64,000 nt of DNA, from the NCBI GenBank assembly GCA_012840135.1, contig DUMA01000032.1, positions 62,001 to 126,000 of the forward strand, written 5' to 3'. Shown in pieces: positions 1 to 9,403 of the stretch (position 1 is its first letter; each line of letters begins with the position of its first letter). The notes under the pieces were generated by a model. The model was given only the letters and a program-made list of their open reading frames with translations. It made no database searches and was not told the DNA's origin. Both the position numbers and the translations under genes were made by a program. This DNA is from Thermoanaerobacterales bacterium (GTDB taxonomy: Bacteria; Bacillota; Thermosediminibacteria; Thermosediminibacterales; Tepidanaerobacteraceae).

Positions 1-730
1 CCAGGGCGCATATGAAAAGGCTGACGGTCACCAGCTGCTTTCCCAGTACATCCAGACGCCGCTGCAGCGGTGTCTCTTCATCTTCTATATTGCCCATCAT
101 GCCTGCAATCTTGCCCATCTCGGTGTCCATGCCCGTTTCGGTCACCAGCATCCTACCGCGGCCCGAGACTACAAGGGTGCCCATAAATGCGAGGTTCTTT
201 CTGTGTATCTTCATCTCAGCTTCTTCCCCTGGCTTTATGGTCTTTTCCACCGGCACTGATTCCCCGGTCAATATGGATTCATCCACAGAAAGCCCCTCGG
301 CCTCAATGAGTTCTCCATCGGCAGGCACCCGGGCCCCGCTTTCCAGAAGTACTATATCCCCCGGAACGACATCCTTAGCCGGAACAACCTTGATTTCCCC
401 ATCCCTCAAAACCTTCGCCACAGGTGCTGCCAGTTCCCTCAAGGCTTGAAGGGATTTTTCGGTCCTGTATTCCTGAATGAAACCCAGGAAGCCATTAACG
501 AGGATGATGGCGGTGATAGCTATGGCATCAGCCACCTCTCCCAAATATGCGGATATAGCCATGGCGCCTAAGAGGACAAGGGTTATGAAATCCGTAAACT
601 GAGTAATGAAAATTGAAAAGGCTGATATCTTTTTTACTTCCTGTATCTGGTTTTCTCCAAAAAGCTTTTTCTTTAAGGGTACTTCGCGGCTGGACAATCC
701 TTTATGAAGGTCTGTGTCAAAGTATTCCAT
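1..730 (-). CDS. Calcium-type P-type cation ATPase, N-terminal part (runs off left edge)
   Basis: About 243 N-terminal residues of a P2A-type (SERCA/PMCA-like) cation pump that would export Ca2+ or a similar ion using ATP. Visible in order are a short cytoplasmic N-terminus, an M1-M2 hydrophobic pair (around residues 40-85), and an actuator domain with the family motif [10 protein letters not shown]. The phosphorylation (DKTGT), nucleotide-binding and later membrane parts lie outside the window. The ATG start is preceded by GGAGGGGATTTTTT, a strong ribosome site. The gene diverges from the LysE-family gene to the right. P2A membership is inferred from the N-terminal region; the ion is not proven. 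Confidence 0.85.
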   Translation of the reverse strand, partial: MEYFDTDLHKGLSSREVPLKKKLFGENQIQEVKKISAFSIFITQFTDFITLVLLGAMAISAYLGEVADAIAITAIILVNGFLGFIQEYRTEKSLQALRELAAPVAKVLRDGEIKVVPAKDVVPGDIVLLESGARVPADGELIEAEGLSVDESILTGESVPVEKTIKPGEEAEMKIHRKNLAFMGTLVVSGRGRMLVTETGMDTEMGKIAGMMGNIEDEETPLQRRLDVLGKQLVTVSLFICAL

Positions 731-984
731 AAAAAATCCCCTCCGCCCGGTTTGTATTACATTTAATTACTTATGCCCGGTTTCTGGGGATTATGTCTAA
801 AACATCAGTTTCAATTATGAAATCATTCGTATCACAGGGCTTCTATAGGGTCCTTGTAAGCTACCCGCTTGGGTTGTATTTTTATAATTATTTTGGTCTT
901 ATATATTCAAAAAAGTTTATATGTAATATAATATATCTAACATCCTGGGGTATATATCAAACTTGTTCAATTGGAGGGTCTGCC

Positions 985-1626
985 GTGAATCTTTCATCAA
1001 TTTTTATTACCGCCTTTCTTGTGGGATTATCCGGAGCCATGATGCCAGGACCTCTAGTCACCATAGCCCTCAATGAGTCGCTAAAAAGTGGCCTTGGAGC
1101 CAATCTACTGGTGTCATCAGGCCACGCCCTCATGGAAGCCCTTCTGGTACTGGTGCTGGCTTTAGGCCTGGGAAGTATGCTTAACCAGCCTTTTATTATG
1201 GGATTTATTGGCATCATAGGCTCCCTTTTTCTTTTCAAAATGGCCTTTGATATGGTCCGGGATGTACACCTGGGTAAAATAAGCCTTGATATGAAAGCAT
1301 CCCCCGGTTCATCCCGCAACTTCGGCCCTGGCCTTTCGGGAATTTTTGCCACCATCTCCAACCCTTACTGGTTTCTGTGGTGGGTGACCATCGGGTCAAA
1401 TTATGTGGCTCTCTCATTAAAAAATGGCATGGCCGGAATTTTATCTTTTTATTTCGGCCATATCCTCTCAGATTTCTCCTGGCTTTTCATAGTCGGCACA
1501 ATGGTAGTTACCGGAAAAAAATTCATAAGCGATACGGTATACCGTAGTCTGATATTAATAATGGGCGTCTTTTTGGGGATATTGTCAATGTATTTCCTGT
1601 ACTCAGGGATAAAATTCCTGTCCTGA
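985..1626 (+). CDS. LysE/RhtB-family amino-acid exporter
   Basis: A 213-residue membrane protein of the LysE superfamily, which exports amino acids or related small metabolites. The N-terminus carries the family signature GLSGAMMPGPLVTIA, followed by about six hydrophobic segments; length matches the family (about 200-220). The open frame extends 64 codons upstream, but that part lacks family similarity and contains a TATAAT-like box at 927-932. The GTG at 985 has a GGAGGG ribosome site at the right distance and starts exactly where the signature begins, so it is preferred. The gene converges with folD, two bases apart. Substrate cannot be told from sequence. Confidence 0.85.
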   Translation: MNLSSIFITAFLVGLSGAMMPGPLVTIALNESLKSGLGANLLVSSGHALMEALLVLVLALGLGSMLNQPFIMGFIGIIGSLFLFKMAFDMVRDVHLGKISLDMKASPGSSRNFGPGLSGIFATISNPYWFLWWVTIGSNYVALSLKNGMAGILSFYFGHILSDFSWLFIVGTMVVTGKKFISDTVYRSLILIMGVFLGILSMYFLYSGIKFLS

Positions 1627-1628
1627 CT

Positions 1629-2468
1629 TTACTTCCGGCAGGCTTCCACCAGTTGTTTTAAAAGCACCATGGTGGTGACGGCACCGACTCCCCCTGGAAC
1701 GGGTGTTATGGCAGAGGCCAGTTTCTCCACTTCTTCATACAGGACGTCTCCTACCATCCTGCCATCTTTGAAGTTTATGCCCACGTCTATTACTACAGTT
1801 CCGGGGCTAACCATATCCTTTGTCACCATTTCGGCTTTTCCTGCGGCGGCTATCAAGATATCCGCCCGCTTTGCCTCTTTTGCAAGATCTCTGGTCCTGG
1901 TATGGCATATGGTGACTGTGGCATTTTGTTTTAGAAGCATCATTGAAAGCGGCCTTCCTACCACCATGCTCCTGCCGATGATGACCGCCCGCTTTCCTTC
2001 AACGGATATTTGATAAAAATTCAATATTTCCATAACCGCCCGGGCGGTACACGGCGAAAAACCGGTAATATCGCCAGCAAAGACTTTAGCTATGTTTTTA
2101 GGGGTCATACAGTCTATATCTTTTGCAGGGTCAATAATTTCTGCAATCCGCTTTTCATTAATCTGAGAAGGCAGGGGCTTCATGATGATGTACCCGTGAA
2201 TATCCCTGTTTTCATTTAATTCCAGTATCTTTTTTTCAAAGTCATCCTGGTTTATGCCCGCCGGAAATTTAAAGATACTGCAGCCCGCCCCCAGAGTCTC
2301 GCAGCGCTTTTTTGCACTATTGGCGTAGGAAAGAGAATCTTCCTCGTCCCCCACCAGCACGATACCCAGGGTGGGAATAACACCCTTTGATTTTAATATA
2401 TCAATTTCAACCGTTATATCCTGCTTCAGTTTTTGTGCCACAGCCTTGCCGCTCAGAATTTGCACCAT
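1629..2468 (-). CDS. folD: Methylenetetrahydrofolate dehydrogenase/cyclohydrolase
   Basis: A 279-residue bifunctional FolD, converting 5,10-methylene-THF to 10-formyl-THF with NAD(P)+ in one-carbon metabolism (in acetogenic or syntrophic clostridia also part of the Wood-Ljungdahl methyl branch). Seen are the catalytic SYxxxxKK segment near residue 50, the Rossmann motif GRSMVVGRP, and the C-terminal TPVPGGVGAVTTMVLL. The usual QLPLP motif reads MKPLP here, the DVDG segment reads DIDC, and PCTP reads PCTA, placing it in a divergent FolD branch. ATG is preceded by AAAGGGTGATTCT. It has its own sigma-A-like promoter and appears monocistronic. Confidence 0.95.
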   Translation of the reverse strand: MVQILSGKAVAQKLKQDITVEIDILKSKGVIPTLGIVLVGDEEDSLSYANSAKKRCETLGAGCSIFKFPAGINQDDFEKKILELNENRDIHGYIIMKPLPSQINEKRIAEIIDPAKDIDCMTPKNIAKVFAGDITGFSPCTARAVMEILNFYQISVEGKRAVIIGRSMVVGRPLSMMLLKQNATVTICHTRTRDLAKEAKRADILIAAAGKAEMVTKDMVSPGTVVIDVGINFKDGRMVGDVLYEEVEKLASAITPVPGGVGAVTTMVLLKQLVEACRK

Positions 2469-2545
2469 AGAATCACCCTTTATTTTAAAATTACATGTAA
2501 AACCGACAGGTAGAATTTTTATTACGAACTGTCGTCGCTACAAAT

Positions 2546-2574
2546 ATTATCCACCATAAAGACTTTATTGTCAA
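2546..2574 (-). promoter_or_regulatory. Sigma-A-type promoter of folD
   Basis: On the minus strand TTGACA (2574-2569) is followed after 17 bases by GATAAT (2551-2546), about 80 bases upstream of the folD start. Near-consensus spacing and boxes make this a good vegetative promoter prediction. Confidence 0.7.
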
Positions 2575-2748
2575 TTTTTTACTAAAAAGGGTTAAAAGGA
2601 AAAAATTAGCAGTGTTATAATGCATAAAACAAAAAATGAAGGAAAATAGCAAGTTCTATCTTTAAAAAACATGAAACTTTTTTGGTTTTTTTTCGTCTAT
2701 ATGTATGGGAAAAAATAGCATAAAAACCGGAAAAGGGAGGGGATCTTT

Positions 2749-3298
2749 TTGAAAAAATCGATAGCACTTGCTGTATTTACAGTTATACTGGTATTATGTG
2801 CAATAGGGCTTGCCGTGGTACTGTGGACTTACCCTTCACTAATTACTTCTGACATAAAAAAAACTGACGATATGGAGTCACAGATCCCGGCTAAAAATGG
2901 GCAGGATGGTCAAAAACCGGATGAGGGCAAGGCAAGCAATGGACAATCTCCCGGTGAACAGCAGGAAAAAGAAATTGATACTTCAAAAATAGGCATAGCC
3001 GGGATATCCCTGGGAGACCCCAAAGATAAGGTGAAAGAGTATTTAGGTGATGATTACAAAGAAACTTATCAAGAAGAAGGCGGATATTTCGGCGAATCGT
3101 ATTATATATGGGATTATAGTAGCAAGGGAATCACCTTCATTATAGGAAAGGACTCGGGGATGGTCCTGGAAATAGAATTGACCGGCAAGGATCATATTCG
3201 ATTTTGATAAAGACGACGGTTCGCTGGTGAACGGAAAGATTCAATCTGATTCTAAAGTTGAGATGATAAAACTCACAAGTTCTATGTTTATGGATTAA
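2749..3298 (+). pseudogene. Small membrane-anchored protein with apparent C-terminal frameshift
   Basis: I do not recognise the family. From the TTG at 2749 (ribosome site AGGGAGGGG) the frame encodes 152 residues: an N-terminal hydrophobic segment (about 5-28), a Gly/Gln/Asn/Pro-rich linker (about 45-75), and a small globular part ending in GMVLEIELTGKDHIRF. A second frame picks up without a gap at about 3197 and runs 33 codons (FDFDKDDGSLVNGKI...) to a TAA at 3296. Its composition looks coding, suggesting a one-base change near 3197 or a sequencing error. The intact product would be about 185 residues, probably an extracytoplasmic anchored protein. It is followed by a bidirectional terminator. 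Confidence 0.5.
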
Positions 3299-3391
3299 TA
3301 GTTTTCGGTTTTTTGAGAAGTATTTTTAAGAGAGAATTTTTTATTATGTAAAGAATGCTTAATACTTTTGCACAAATATCGCTAAGAATTA

Positions 3392-3430
3392 AAAGGGTCT
3401 TGAATATATAAAAATATATCAAGGCCCTTT
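3392..3430. terminator. Bidirectional rho-independent terminator
   Basis: AAAGGGTCTTGAATATAT pairs with ATATATCAAGGCCCTTT across a four-base loop, with T-rich sequence outside each arm. It lies between the converging gene at 2749 and ilvE, so it can end both transcripts. Confidence 0.75.
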
Positions 3431-3476
3431 CTTCTATTGCGACAAATCGTATATTGCAGAACAATAATTTATATTC

Positions 3477-4361
3477 TTATTCCTCGGGATATATTTTTTC
3501 CCCATCGTTTTTTATGAGTTCCTTGAAAGCAACAAGAATCCGCTTTGTTACCGGTCCCGGTTTACCATCACCTATCACCCTGCCATCTACTTTTACTACC
3601 GGAATGGCTTCGGCAGCGGTCCCTGACAGGAAGCATTCATCGGCGGTGAATACTTCATAGCGGGTGAACAATTTCTCTTCAACTTTTATACCGAGCTTCT
3701 GGGCAGATTCGATAATGGCATTTCGTGTAATTCCTATCAGCAATCCTGCATAGGTCGGAGGAGTGATGAGGACTCCGTCTTTTACTATAAATATATTGTC
3801 CCCGGTACACTCCGCCACATAGTTATCGACATTCAGTATTAAAGCTTCAGGAACTCCCGCAAGATTGGCTTCTATCTTTGCCATAATGTTATTGAGGTAA
3901 TTCAATGATTTCATCTGGGGATTCACCGCTTCAGGAGGATTGCGGCGGGTAGCGGCCGTTATTATTTCCAGACCTTCCTCGTACATTTTGTCGGGGTACA
4001 GCACTATTTTGTCGGTGATGCACACGATAGTAGGTTTGCGGCACTTTCTGGGATCGAGGCCCAGGTCTCCCTCCCCCCTTGAAACCACCAGCCTGATGTA
4101 AGCATCCCTCAATTGATTCCTTCTGAGCGTCTCCAGCACCACTTCGATCATCTGCTGCTTCGTAAGGGGAATATCGAGCATTATCGCTCTTGCACCGTTA
4201 TACAATCTGTCGATATGCTCTTTCAGCCTGAATACCCTGCCGTCATAGGCTCTTATGCCTTCAAACACACCGTCTCCGTATAAGAACCCGTGGTCAAACA
4301 CCGATATTCTGGCTTCTTCTTTTGGAAAATACTCCCCGTTCACGTAAACCTGTATACTCAT
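3477..4361 (-). CDS. ilvE: Branched-chain-amino-acid aminotransferase
   Basis: A 294-residue fold-type IV PLP enzyme that transaminates the 2-keto acids of valine, leucine and isoleucine with glutamate. Visible are the N-terminal VFDHGFLYGDGVFEGIRAY signature, the catalytic-lysine segment MKSLNYLNNI, EALILN, and the phosphate-binding FLSGTAAEAIPV near the C-terminus. The ATG has a GGGAGG ribosome site. It follows the second ilvB gene after 159 bases on the same strand and probably shares its T-box-controlled transcript. D-amino-acid transaminase is a related alternative, but the context favours IlvE. Confidence 0.93.
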   Translation of the reverse strand: MSIQVYVNGEYFPKEEARISVFDHGFLYGDGVFEGIRAYDGRVFRLKEHIDRLYNGARAIMLDIPLTKQQMIEVVLETLRRNQLRDAYIRLVVSRGEGDLGLDPRKCRKPTIVCITDKIVLYPDKMYEEGLEIITAATRRNPPEAVNPQMKSLNYLNNIMAKIEANLAGVPEALILNVDNYVAECTGDNIFIVKDGVLITPPTYAGLLIGITRNAIIESAQKLGIKVEEKLFTRYEVFTADECFLSGTAAEAIPVVKVDGRVIGDGKPGPVTKRILVAFKELIKNDGEKIYPEE

Positions 4362-4433
4362 CAGAGAAACCTCCCAATTTTTATATTTGATGCGGATGTA
4401 AATCGTTACAGCCTGTGATTAGCAAATGCCAAA

Positions 4434-4457
4434 GGTACCGTAGAGTGAAGCCAAAAG
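4434..4457. repeat. Fragment of the dispersed repeat found at 23770
   Basis: CCGTAGAGTGAAGCCAAA (4438-4455) is identical over 18 bases to 23788-23805, which is the left end of a 194-bp inverted-repeat element. Only the terminus is present here, in the gap between the second ilvB and ilvE. Confidence 0.55.
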
Positions 4458-4520
4458 GCTTTTTTCATCAAAACAAATATGGTAAATTTAAAATAATACT
4501 TTTTTGACAACCTGTCAACA

Positions 4521-6200
4521 TCAATCTAATCCTATCATATTGCTGATGGGCATTCCGGGGGGCACCATGGGCATCACCATTTCGTTGGGATCAATCCTGA
4601 CATCGATCACCACCGGTTTATCCAGATCTATGGCCTTGCTCAATGTCTTTGCCACCTGTTCCCTTTCGGTTATTCTAAATCCGGCTGCCCCGCAGGCTTC
4701 GGCAAGCTTTACGTAGTCGGTGCCTTCACCCAGTTCCGAGTGTGAAAATCTCCTGTTGTAAAACATTTCCTGCCACTGGTGCACCATCCCCAGAGTGCGG
4801 TTGTTGAAAATAACGTTTATCACCGGTATGTTGTAACTGGCAGCAGTAATCAGTTCATGACAGTTCATTTCAAAACTGCCGTCTCCCGCTATGTTGAACA
4901 CTATTTTATCCGGCCTGCCCAGCTTTGCTCCAATTGCTGCAGGAAGGCCGAACCCCATGGTTCCCAGTCCTCCTGATGATATGAAGCTTCTTGGATTTTT
5001 AAATTTGTAAAACTGTGCAGTCCACATCTGATGCTGCCCTACTTCGGTGGCTATTATTGCCTCACCGGCAGTTATCCTGCATATTTCTTCTATCACAAAC
5101 TGAGGTTTCAGTCCTTTATCACAGTATTTAAGGGGATAGGCCTGTTTCCATGCGTTTACCGTTTCAAGCCATGGCTTGCGCTTTTTGCTGGATACAAGCC
5201 CTGTTATCTTTTCCAGTATGTTTTTTACATCACCCTGAAGCGCCAGGTGAATATCCACATTTTTGCCCAGTTCCGCCGGATCTATGTCTATGTGGATTAT
5301 TCTGGCCTTTGGTGCAAAAGACTCCACCTTGCCGGTAACCCTGTCATCAAAGCGGGCCCCTGCGGCGATAAGCAGGTCGCATTCCGTAACCGCCATGTTG
5401 GCGTAAGCTGTGCCATGCATTCCCAGCATTCCCAGGCAGAGGGGATGTTCCGACGGGAAACCGGTGATCCCCATCAAAGTAGTTACAACGGGTGCCTCTA
5501 CTTTTTCGGCGAACTTTAAAAGCTCCATATTTGCTCCTGAAGTTATTATCCCGCCGCCGGCATAAATGACCGGCCTCCGAGCTTCATCTATCATCTCTGC
5601 CGCCTGTTGCAGTTTTTTTTGCTGGCCTTCAGGAATCGCCTGTTTTGAAGTATATGAAGCCACAAAGCCGTTAACATCTTTTTTCACCGTCTTTTCATTT
5701 ACTTCTCCGGCCATGATATCTTTCGGTAAATCCACCACCACCGGCCCTGGTCTTCCGGTAGTGGCTATCAGGAAGGCTTCCTTGACCTTTTTCACAATAT
5801 CGTCTTTATCTCGCAATATAAAGCTGTGCTTGGTTATGGGAAGGGTAACGCCGGTGATATCCACTTCCTGAAAGGAATCCTTCCCCAAAAGGTTCAGTGG
5901 CACCTGGCCGGTAAAAGCCACCATGGGTATCGAATCCATGTATGCATTGGCAATGCCGGTAACAAGATTGGTGGCACCGGGACCAGACGTGCTCAGTGCC
6001 ACTCCCACCCTCCCTGTGGCTCTGGCATAGCCATCGGCAGCATGAGCGGCTCCCTGTTCATGTACAGTCTTTATATGTCGTATCTTTTTGTTGCCGTAGA
6101 GGGCATCATAGATCGGCAGGGCGGAGCCTCCGGGAAAACCGAAAATGGTGTCCACACCCATTTCTTCCAGTGTCTTTATCAAAAGCTCTGCACCGGTCAA
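4521..6200 (-). CDS. ilvB: Acetolactate synthase catalytic subunit, second copy
   Basis: A TPP- and FAD-dependent acetohydroxyacid synthase large subunit (about 559 residues) that condenses pyruvate with pyruvate or 2-ketobutyrate. Seen are the N-terminal FGFPGG and the activating-glutamate segment HEQGAAHAADGYAR, plus the Mg-TPP motif beginning GDGSFEMN near residue 435. No regulatory-subunit gene lies beside it; the only ilvN is in the other operon. The upstream GTG at 6209 has no spaced ribosome site, whereas the TTG at 6200 follows AGAGGTGAGGATT and begins at the conserved TGAEL, so it is preferred. It is preceded by its own T-box and followed by ilvE. Confidence 0.93.
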   Translation of the reverse strand: MTGAELLIKTLEEMGVDTIFGFPGGSALPIYDALYGNKKIRHIKTVHEQGAAHAADGYARATGRVGVALSTSGPGATNLVTGIANAYMDSIPMVAFTGQVPLNLLGKDSFQEVDITGVTLPITKHSFILRDKDDIVKKVKEAFLIATTGRPGPVVVDLPKDIMAGEVNEKTVKKDVNGFVASYTSKQAIPEGQQKKLQQAAEMIDEARRPVIYAGGGIITSGANMELLKFAEKVEAPVVTTLMGITGFPSEHPLCLGMLGMHGTAYANMAVTECDLLIAAGARFDDRVTGKVESFAPKARIIHIDIDPAELGKNVDIHLALQGDVKNILEKITGLVSSKKRKPWLETVNAWKQAYPLKYCDKGLKPQFVIEEICRITAGEAIIATEVGQHQMWTAQFYKFKNPRSFISSGGLGTMGFGLPAAIGAKLGRPDKIVFNIAGDGSFEMNCHELITAASYNIPVINVIFNNRTLGMVHQWQEMFYNRRFSHSELGEGTDYVKLAEACGAAGFRITEREQVAKTLSKAIDLDKPVVIDVRIDPNEMVMPMVPPGMPISNMIGLD

Positions 6201-6225
6201 AATCCTCACCTCTTTATGTGATGAT

Positions 6226-6521
6226 AAAAAAACAAACCCTTCACCTCTGTTAAAGGGGCGAAGGGTCTCGCGTTACCACCCTGATTCATTCATACCTTGC
6301 GATATGAACCTCAGCAGGTACGGGGCTTTTGGCCCGATACCCGGCCGTTCTAACGGTGGCCAATTCCCACATGGGACCCGGCCAGGACTACTTTCTCTTC
6401 ACCCTGGCAGCTCCGAGATGATTTTCACGAGAATCTTCCGGCATCGGTTCTCACCTGCCCCGACTCTCTTTGGCCGGACAGTTTCTGCTACTCTTCTCTT
6501 CATAGCTTTTTATGATTATTG
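6226..6521 (-). promoter_or_regulatory. T-box riboswitch for ilvB-ilvE, specifier probably ATC (Ile)
   Basis: The minus strand reads as a full T-box leader: a stem I region with AGAGAG and GGTGAGAACC elements, the antiterminator signature AGGGTGGTAACGCGAGACCC (around 6265-6284), and a terminator (CCCTTCGCCCC paired with GAGGTGAAGGG, then TTTGTTTTTTT) at about 6226-6266. In the specifier loop, GTGAAAATCATCTCGGAG suggests ATC (isoleucine) as the codon; CTC in the same stretch is the alternative. Uncharged tRNA would stabilise the antiterminator and allow ilvB and ilvE expression. Confidence 0.9.
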
Positions 6522-6527
6522 ACGTAA

Positions 6528-6556
6528 ATTATAACATTAAATCGGGTCGAATACAA
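6528..6556 (-). promoter_or_regulatory. Promoter of the T-box-ilvB-ilvE unit
   Basis: Minus-strand TTGTAT (6556-6551), a 17-base spacer, then TATAAT (6533-6528), directly upstream of the T-box and only about 17 bases past the end of leuB. This makes ilvB-ilvE an independently started unit. Confidence 0.7.
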
Positions 6557-6572
6557 TACTTCAATGAAACTT

Positions 6573-7640
6573 TCAAATAAAATTTACAATTATATCTCCC
6601 ATCTCGCCGGTAGTAACCACTTTACCTGCGCCTGTTTTTATGTCCGAAGTCCTGTAGCCTTCAGCAAGAGCCCTGCTCACCGCCCGTTTTATGGCATTCG
6701 ATGCTTCCAGAGCTCCGAAGGAGTATTCCAGCATAAGGCTTGCGGACAATATGCAGGCGATGGGGTTGGCCCTGCCGGTACCCGCAATGTCCGGTGCGGA
6801 GCCGTGAGTGGGCTCGTACAGGTAAGGCTTTTTATCTCCCAGGCTGGCCGATGGCAGCATGCCTATGGAGCCCGTCAGCACCGCGGACTCGTCGCTGAGT
6901 ATGTCTCCAAAGGTGTTTTCGGTGAGGATTACATCAAACTGTCCGGGGTTCACCACCAGTTGCATGGAGCAATTGTCCACGTACATGTGGGTAAGCTCTA
7001 CATCGGGGTATTCTCTGGATACCCTTTCAACTACTTCCCGCCAGAGCCTGGAAGTGGCCAGCACATTGGCCTTATCCACAGAAGTTACGCGCTTTTTTCT
7101 GTTTCTTGCGGCCTTAAAAGCTACATGTGCCACCCTCTTTATTTCTTCCTCGGTGTATACCATTGTATCCACGGCCCGAACCACTCCGCAAGTTTCCTCC
7201 CTGCCCTTCGGAGTGCCGAAGTACAATCCTCCCGTGAGTTCCCTGACAATGAGGAGGTCAAGGTCTCTGATGATTTCCTGTTTTATCGGAGATGCATTTA
7301 TGAGGGGAGGAAATAAGATGGCCGGTCGCAGATTTGCATAAAGGCCGAAATGTTTTCTCAAGTCCAGGATTGCCTTTTCGGGTCGCAGATGGCTGCTCAA
7401 TGCATCCCATTTTGGACCTCCCACCGCGCCGAACAAAATGGCATCACAATTTTCGCATAAGTTTACAGTGGTCTCGGGCAGGGGAACGCCGTAAGCATCT
7501 ATGGCGGCACCGCCTACCAGACCTTCGTGGAATTCAAAGTCGAAGCCGAATTTTTTTTCTATTTTCTTGAGGACCTTTCCTGCCTCGGCCATAACTTCGG
7601 GACCGATGCCGTCTCCTGCCAGGAAAGCTATCTTATACAT
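6573..7640 (-). CDS. leuB: 3-isopropylmalate dehydrogenase
   Basis: A 355-residue NAD+-dependent oxidative decarboxylase converting 3-isopropylmalate to 2-ketoisocaproate in leucine synthesis. Motifs include [11 protein letters not shown] at the N-terminus, [10 protein letters not shown], the metal and substrate region [16 protein letters not shown], and [12 protein letters not shown]. The frame extends eight codons further upstream, but the ATG at 7640 overlaps the leuD stop, begins at the conserved N-terminus, and has AAAGGCGG upstream. It is the last gene of the ilvBNC-leuACDB operon. Confidence 0.97.
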   Translation of the reverse strand: MYKIAFLAGDGIGPEVMAEAGKVLKKIEKKFGFDFEFHEGLVGGAAIDAYGVPLPETTVNLCENCDAILFGAVGGPKWDALSSHLRPEKAILDLRKHFGLYANLRPAILFPPLINASPIKQEIIRDLDLLIVRELTGGLYFGTPKGREETCGVVRAVDTMVYTEEEIKRVAHVAFKAARNRKKRVTSVDKANVLATSRLWREVVERVSREYPDVELTHMYVDNCSMQLVVNPGQFDVILTENTFGDILSDESAVLTGSIGMLPSASLGDKKPYLYEPTHGSAPDIAGTGRANPIACILSASLMLEYSFGALEASNAIKRAVSRALAEGYRTSDIKTGAGKVVTTGEMGDIIVNFI

Positions 7641-8133
7641 TTCGGTTTTCCGCCTTTCTGGCATAGTTTAACAGGCCCTGTGCCTGTATGATGCCTTTAA
7701 TAAAATCAGGAAAAGGCATGGCAGTATAGATACCGCCCGACGTCAGATTTTTTATGACGCCTGTATCGGTATCTACCTCCAGTTCATCTCCTGCTTTTAT
7801 AGAATCTACAGCTTCCTCGCACTCCAGTATTGGAAGCCCTATATTTATCGAGTTCCTGTAAAAAATCCTGGCAAAGGATCTGGCAATGACACAGCTTATT
7901 CCGCTGGCCTTTATGGCAAGCGGCGCATGTTCTCGGGAGCTGCCGCATCCAAAATTCTTGCCGGCGATTATTATGTCACCGGCATTTATTTTTTTAGAAA
8001 ACCCGGGGGCTACATCTTCCATGCAGCGAGATGCCAACTCTGCTGGATCGGTAGTATTCAGATAGCGGGCCGGAATGATAACATCAGTGTCGATATTGTC
8101 ACCGAATATCCATGCCTTACCTTTGTATATCAT
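7633..8133 (-). CDS. leuD: 3-isopropylmalate dehydratase small subunit
   Basis: A 166-residue swivel-domain subunit that joins LeuC to isomerise 2- to 3-isopropylmalate. It shows the family pattern [15 protein letters not shown] and [17 protein letters not shown]. The short length and the lack of a C-terminal extension match the HacB/LeuD2-type two-subunit enzymes found in clostridia and archaea. The start ATG overlaps the leuC stop (ATGA) and has GGAGGTGG upstream, so LeuC and LeuD are probably translationally coupled. Confidence 0.96.
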   Translation of the reverse strand: MIYKGKAWIFGDNIDTDVIIPARYLNTTDPAELASRCMEDVAPGFSKKINAGDIIIAGKNFGCGSSREHAPLAIKASGISCVIARSFARIFYRNSINIGLPILECEEAVDSIKAGDELEVDTDTGVIKNLTSGGIYTAMPFPDFIKGIIQAQGLLNYARKAENRNV

Positions 8134-9398
8134 ATTTTCGCCACCTCCTCGGGATGGGCTATCCTGCCCTTAACGGCCGAAGCTGCAGCCACCGCCGGGC
8201 TGGCCAGGTATATCTCACTTTCGGGATGTCCCATGCGCCCCACAAAATTTCGGTTCGTGGTGGAAACAGCCCTTTCTCCTTTTGCGAGAATCCCCATATA
8301 TCCTCCAAGGCATGGGCCGCAGGTGGGAGTACTTACGACAGCACCGGCTTCTATGAAAATTTCTATGATTCCTTCTGTTATCATCTGCCGGTAAACATTT
8401 TGAGTGGCCGGGATGACTATAAGTCTTACATCGGGATGTACCTTATGGCCTTTTATGACTTTCGCAGCGATGCGCATATCTTCGAGCCTGCCGTTGGTGC
8501 AGGAACCTATCACCACCTGGTCGATGGAAATATTCCCCACTTCAGAAATACCGACGGTGTTTTCCGGCAGGTGCGGCAGGGCTATTTGAGGCTCTATTTT
8601 CGATACATCGTAATCGATGATCTGGCAATATTTTGCATCATCATCGCTTCTTAATATCTCAAAATCCCTCTTTGCCCTTGCCTTTGCATATTCGATGGTA
8701 ATATCATCGGGCTCCATTATGCCGTTTTTGCCTCCAGCTTCAATGGCCATGTTGGTCATGGTGAACCTTTCATCCATGGTAAGGTTCTTCAATGCATCGC
8801 CTGTAAATTCCATGGCTTTATACAGGGCTCCATCCACTCCAATATCACCTATGGTGTACAGTATGAGATCCTTGCCGGTAACCCATGGATTCAGTTTGCC
8901 GTGGTAGATGAACTTTATGGTTTCTGGAACCTTGAACCAGCATTTCCCCGTCATCATGGCAAAAGCTAAATCAGTGCTGCCCACACCGGTGGAAAAAGCC
9001 CCCAGAGCCCCGTAAGTGCAGGTGTGGGAATCGGCGCCCACTACCAGGTCGCCGGGCAGGACTATGCCCTGCTCCGGCAGCAGGGCATGTTCCACACCCA
9101 TTCTTCCAACTTCATAGTAATGTACAATCTGCTGTTCTTTTGCAAAATCCCTCAGGGTTTTGCATAACCCGGCGGATTTTATATCTTTATTGGGGGCAAA
9201 ATGGTCGGGAATTAAAGCTATTTTTTCCCTGTCAAACACCTTTTTGCCGCCGGCTTTTTTAAACTCTTCTATAGAAACTGGGCCGGTTATATCATTGGCC
9301 AGGGCCAGGTCCACGTCGGCCATGATGAGTTCTCCAGGCTCTACGAATTCCTTATGGCAGTGTCTGGCGAGTATCTTTTGAGTTATAGTCATTCCCAT
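8130..9398 (-). CDS. leuC: 3-isopropylmalate dehydratase large subunit
   Basis: A 422-residue aconitase-family [4Fe-4S] subunit. Key segments are [18 protein letters not shown], the cysteine motif VIGSCTNGR, and [10 protein letters not shown], which carry the three cluster-binding cysteines. The size and sequence resemble the shorter HacA/LeuC2 type rather than the E. coli type. A GTG at 9407 overlaps the leuA stop, but the ATG at 9398 has a better-spaced GGAAGGTG site, so the latter is taken. LeuC2-type enzymes can be confused with homoaconitase or methylsuccinate enzymes; the leu operon settles the role. Confidence 0.95.
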   Translation of the reverse strand: MGMTITQKILARHCHKEFVEPGELIMADVDLALANDITGPVSIEEFKKAGGKKVFDREKIALIPDHFAPNKDIKSAGLCKTLRDFAKEQQIVHYYEVGRMGVEHALLPEQGIVLPGDLVVGADSHTCTYGALGAFSTGVGSTDLAFAMMTGKCWFKVPETIKFIYHGKLNPWVTGKDLILYTIGDIGVDGALYKAMEFTGDALKNLTMDERFTMTNMAIEAGGKNGIMEPDDITIEYAKARAKRDFEILRSDDDAKYCQIIDYDVSKIEPQIALPHLPENTVGISEVGNISIDQVVIGSCTNGRLEDMRIAAKVIKGHKVHPDVRLIVIPATQNVYRQMITEGIIEIFIEAGAVVSTPTCGPCLGGYMGILAKGERAVSTTNRNFVGRMGHPESEIYLASPAVAAASAVKGRIAHPEEVAKI

Positions 9399-9403
9399 TT
9401 TTT

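Noticed and set aside
12-449. 145-codon plus-strand frame, Ser/Pro rich
   Set aside because: Antisense shadow of the P-type ATPase gene; no ribosome site and unlikely composition.
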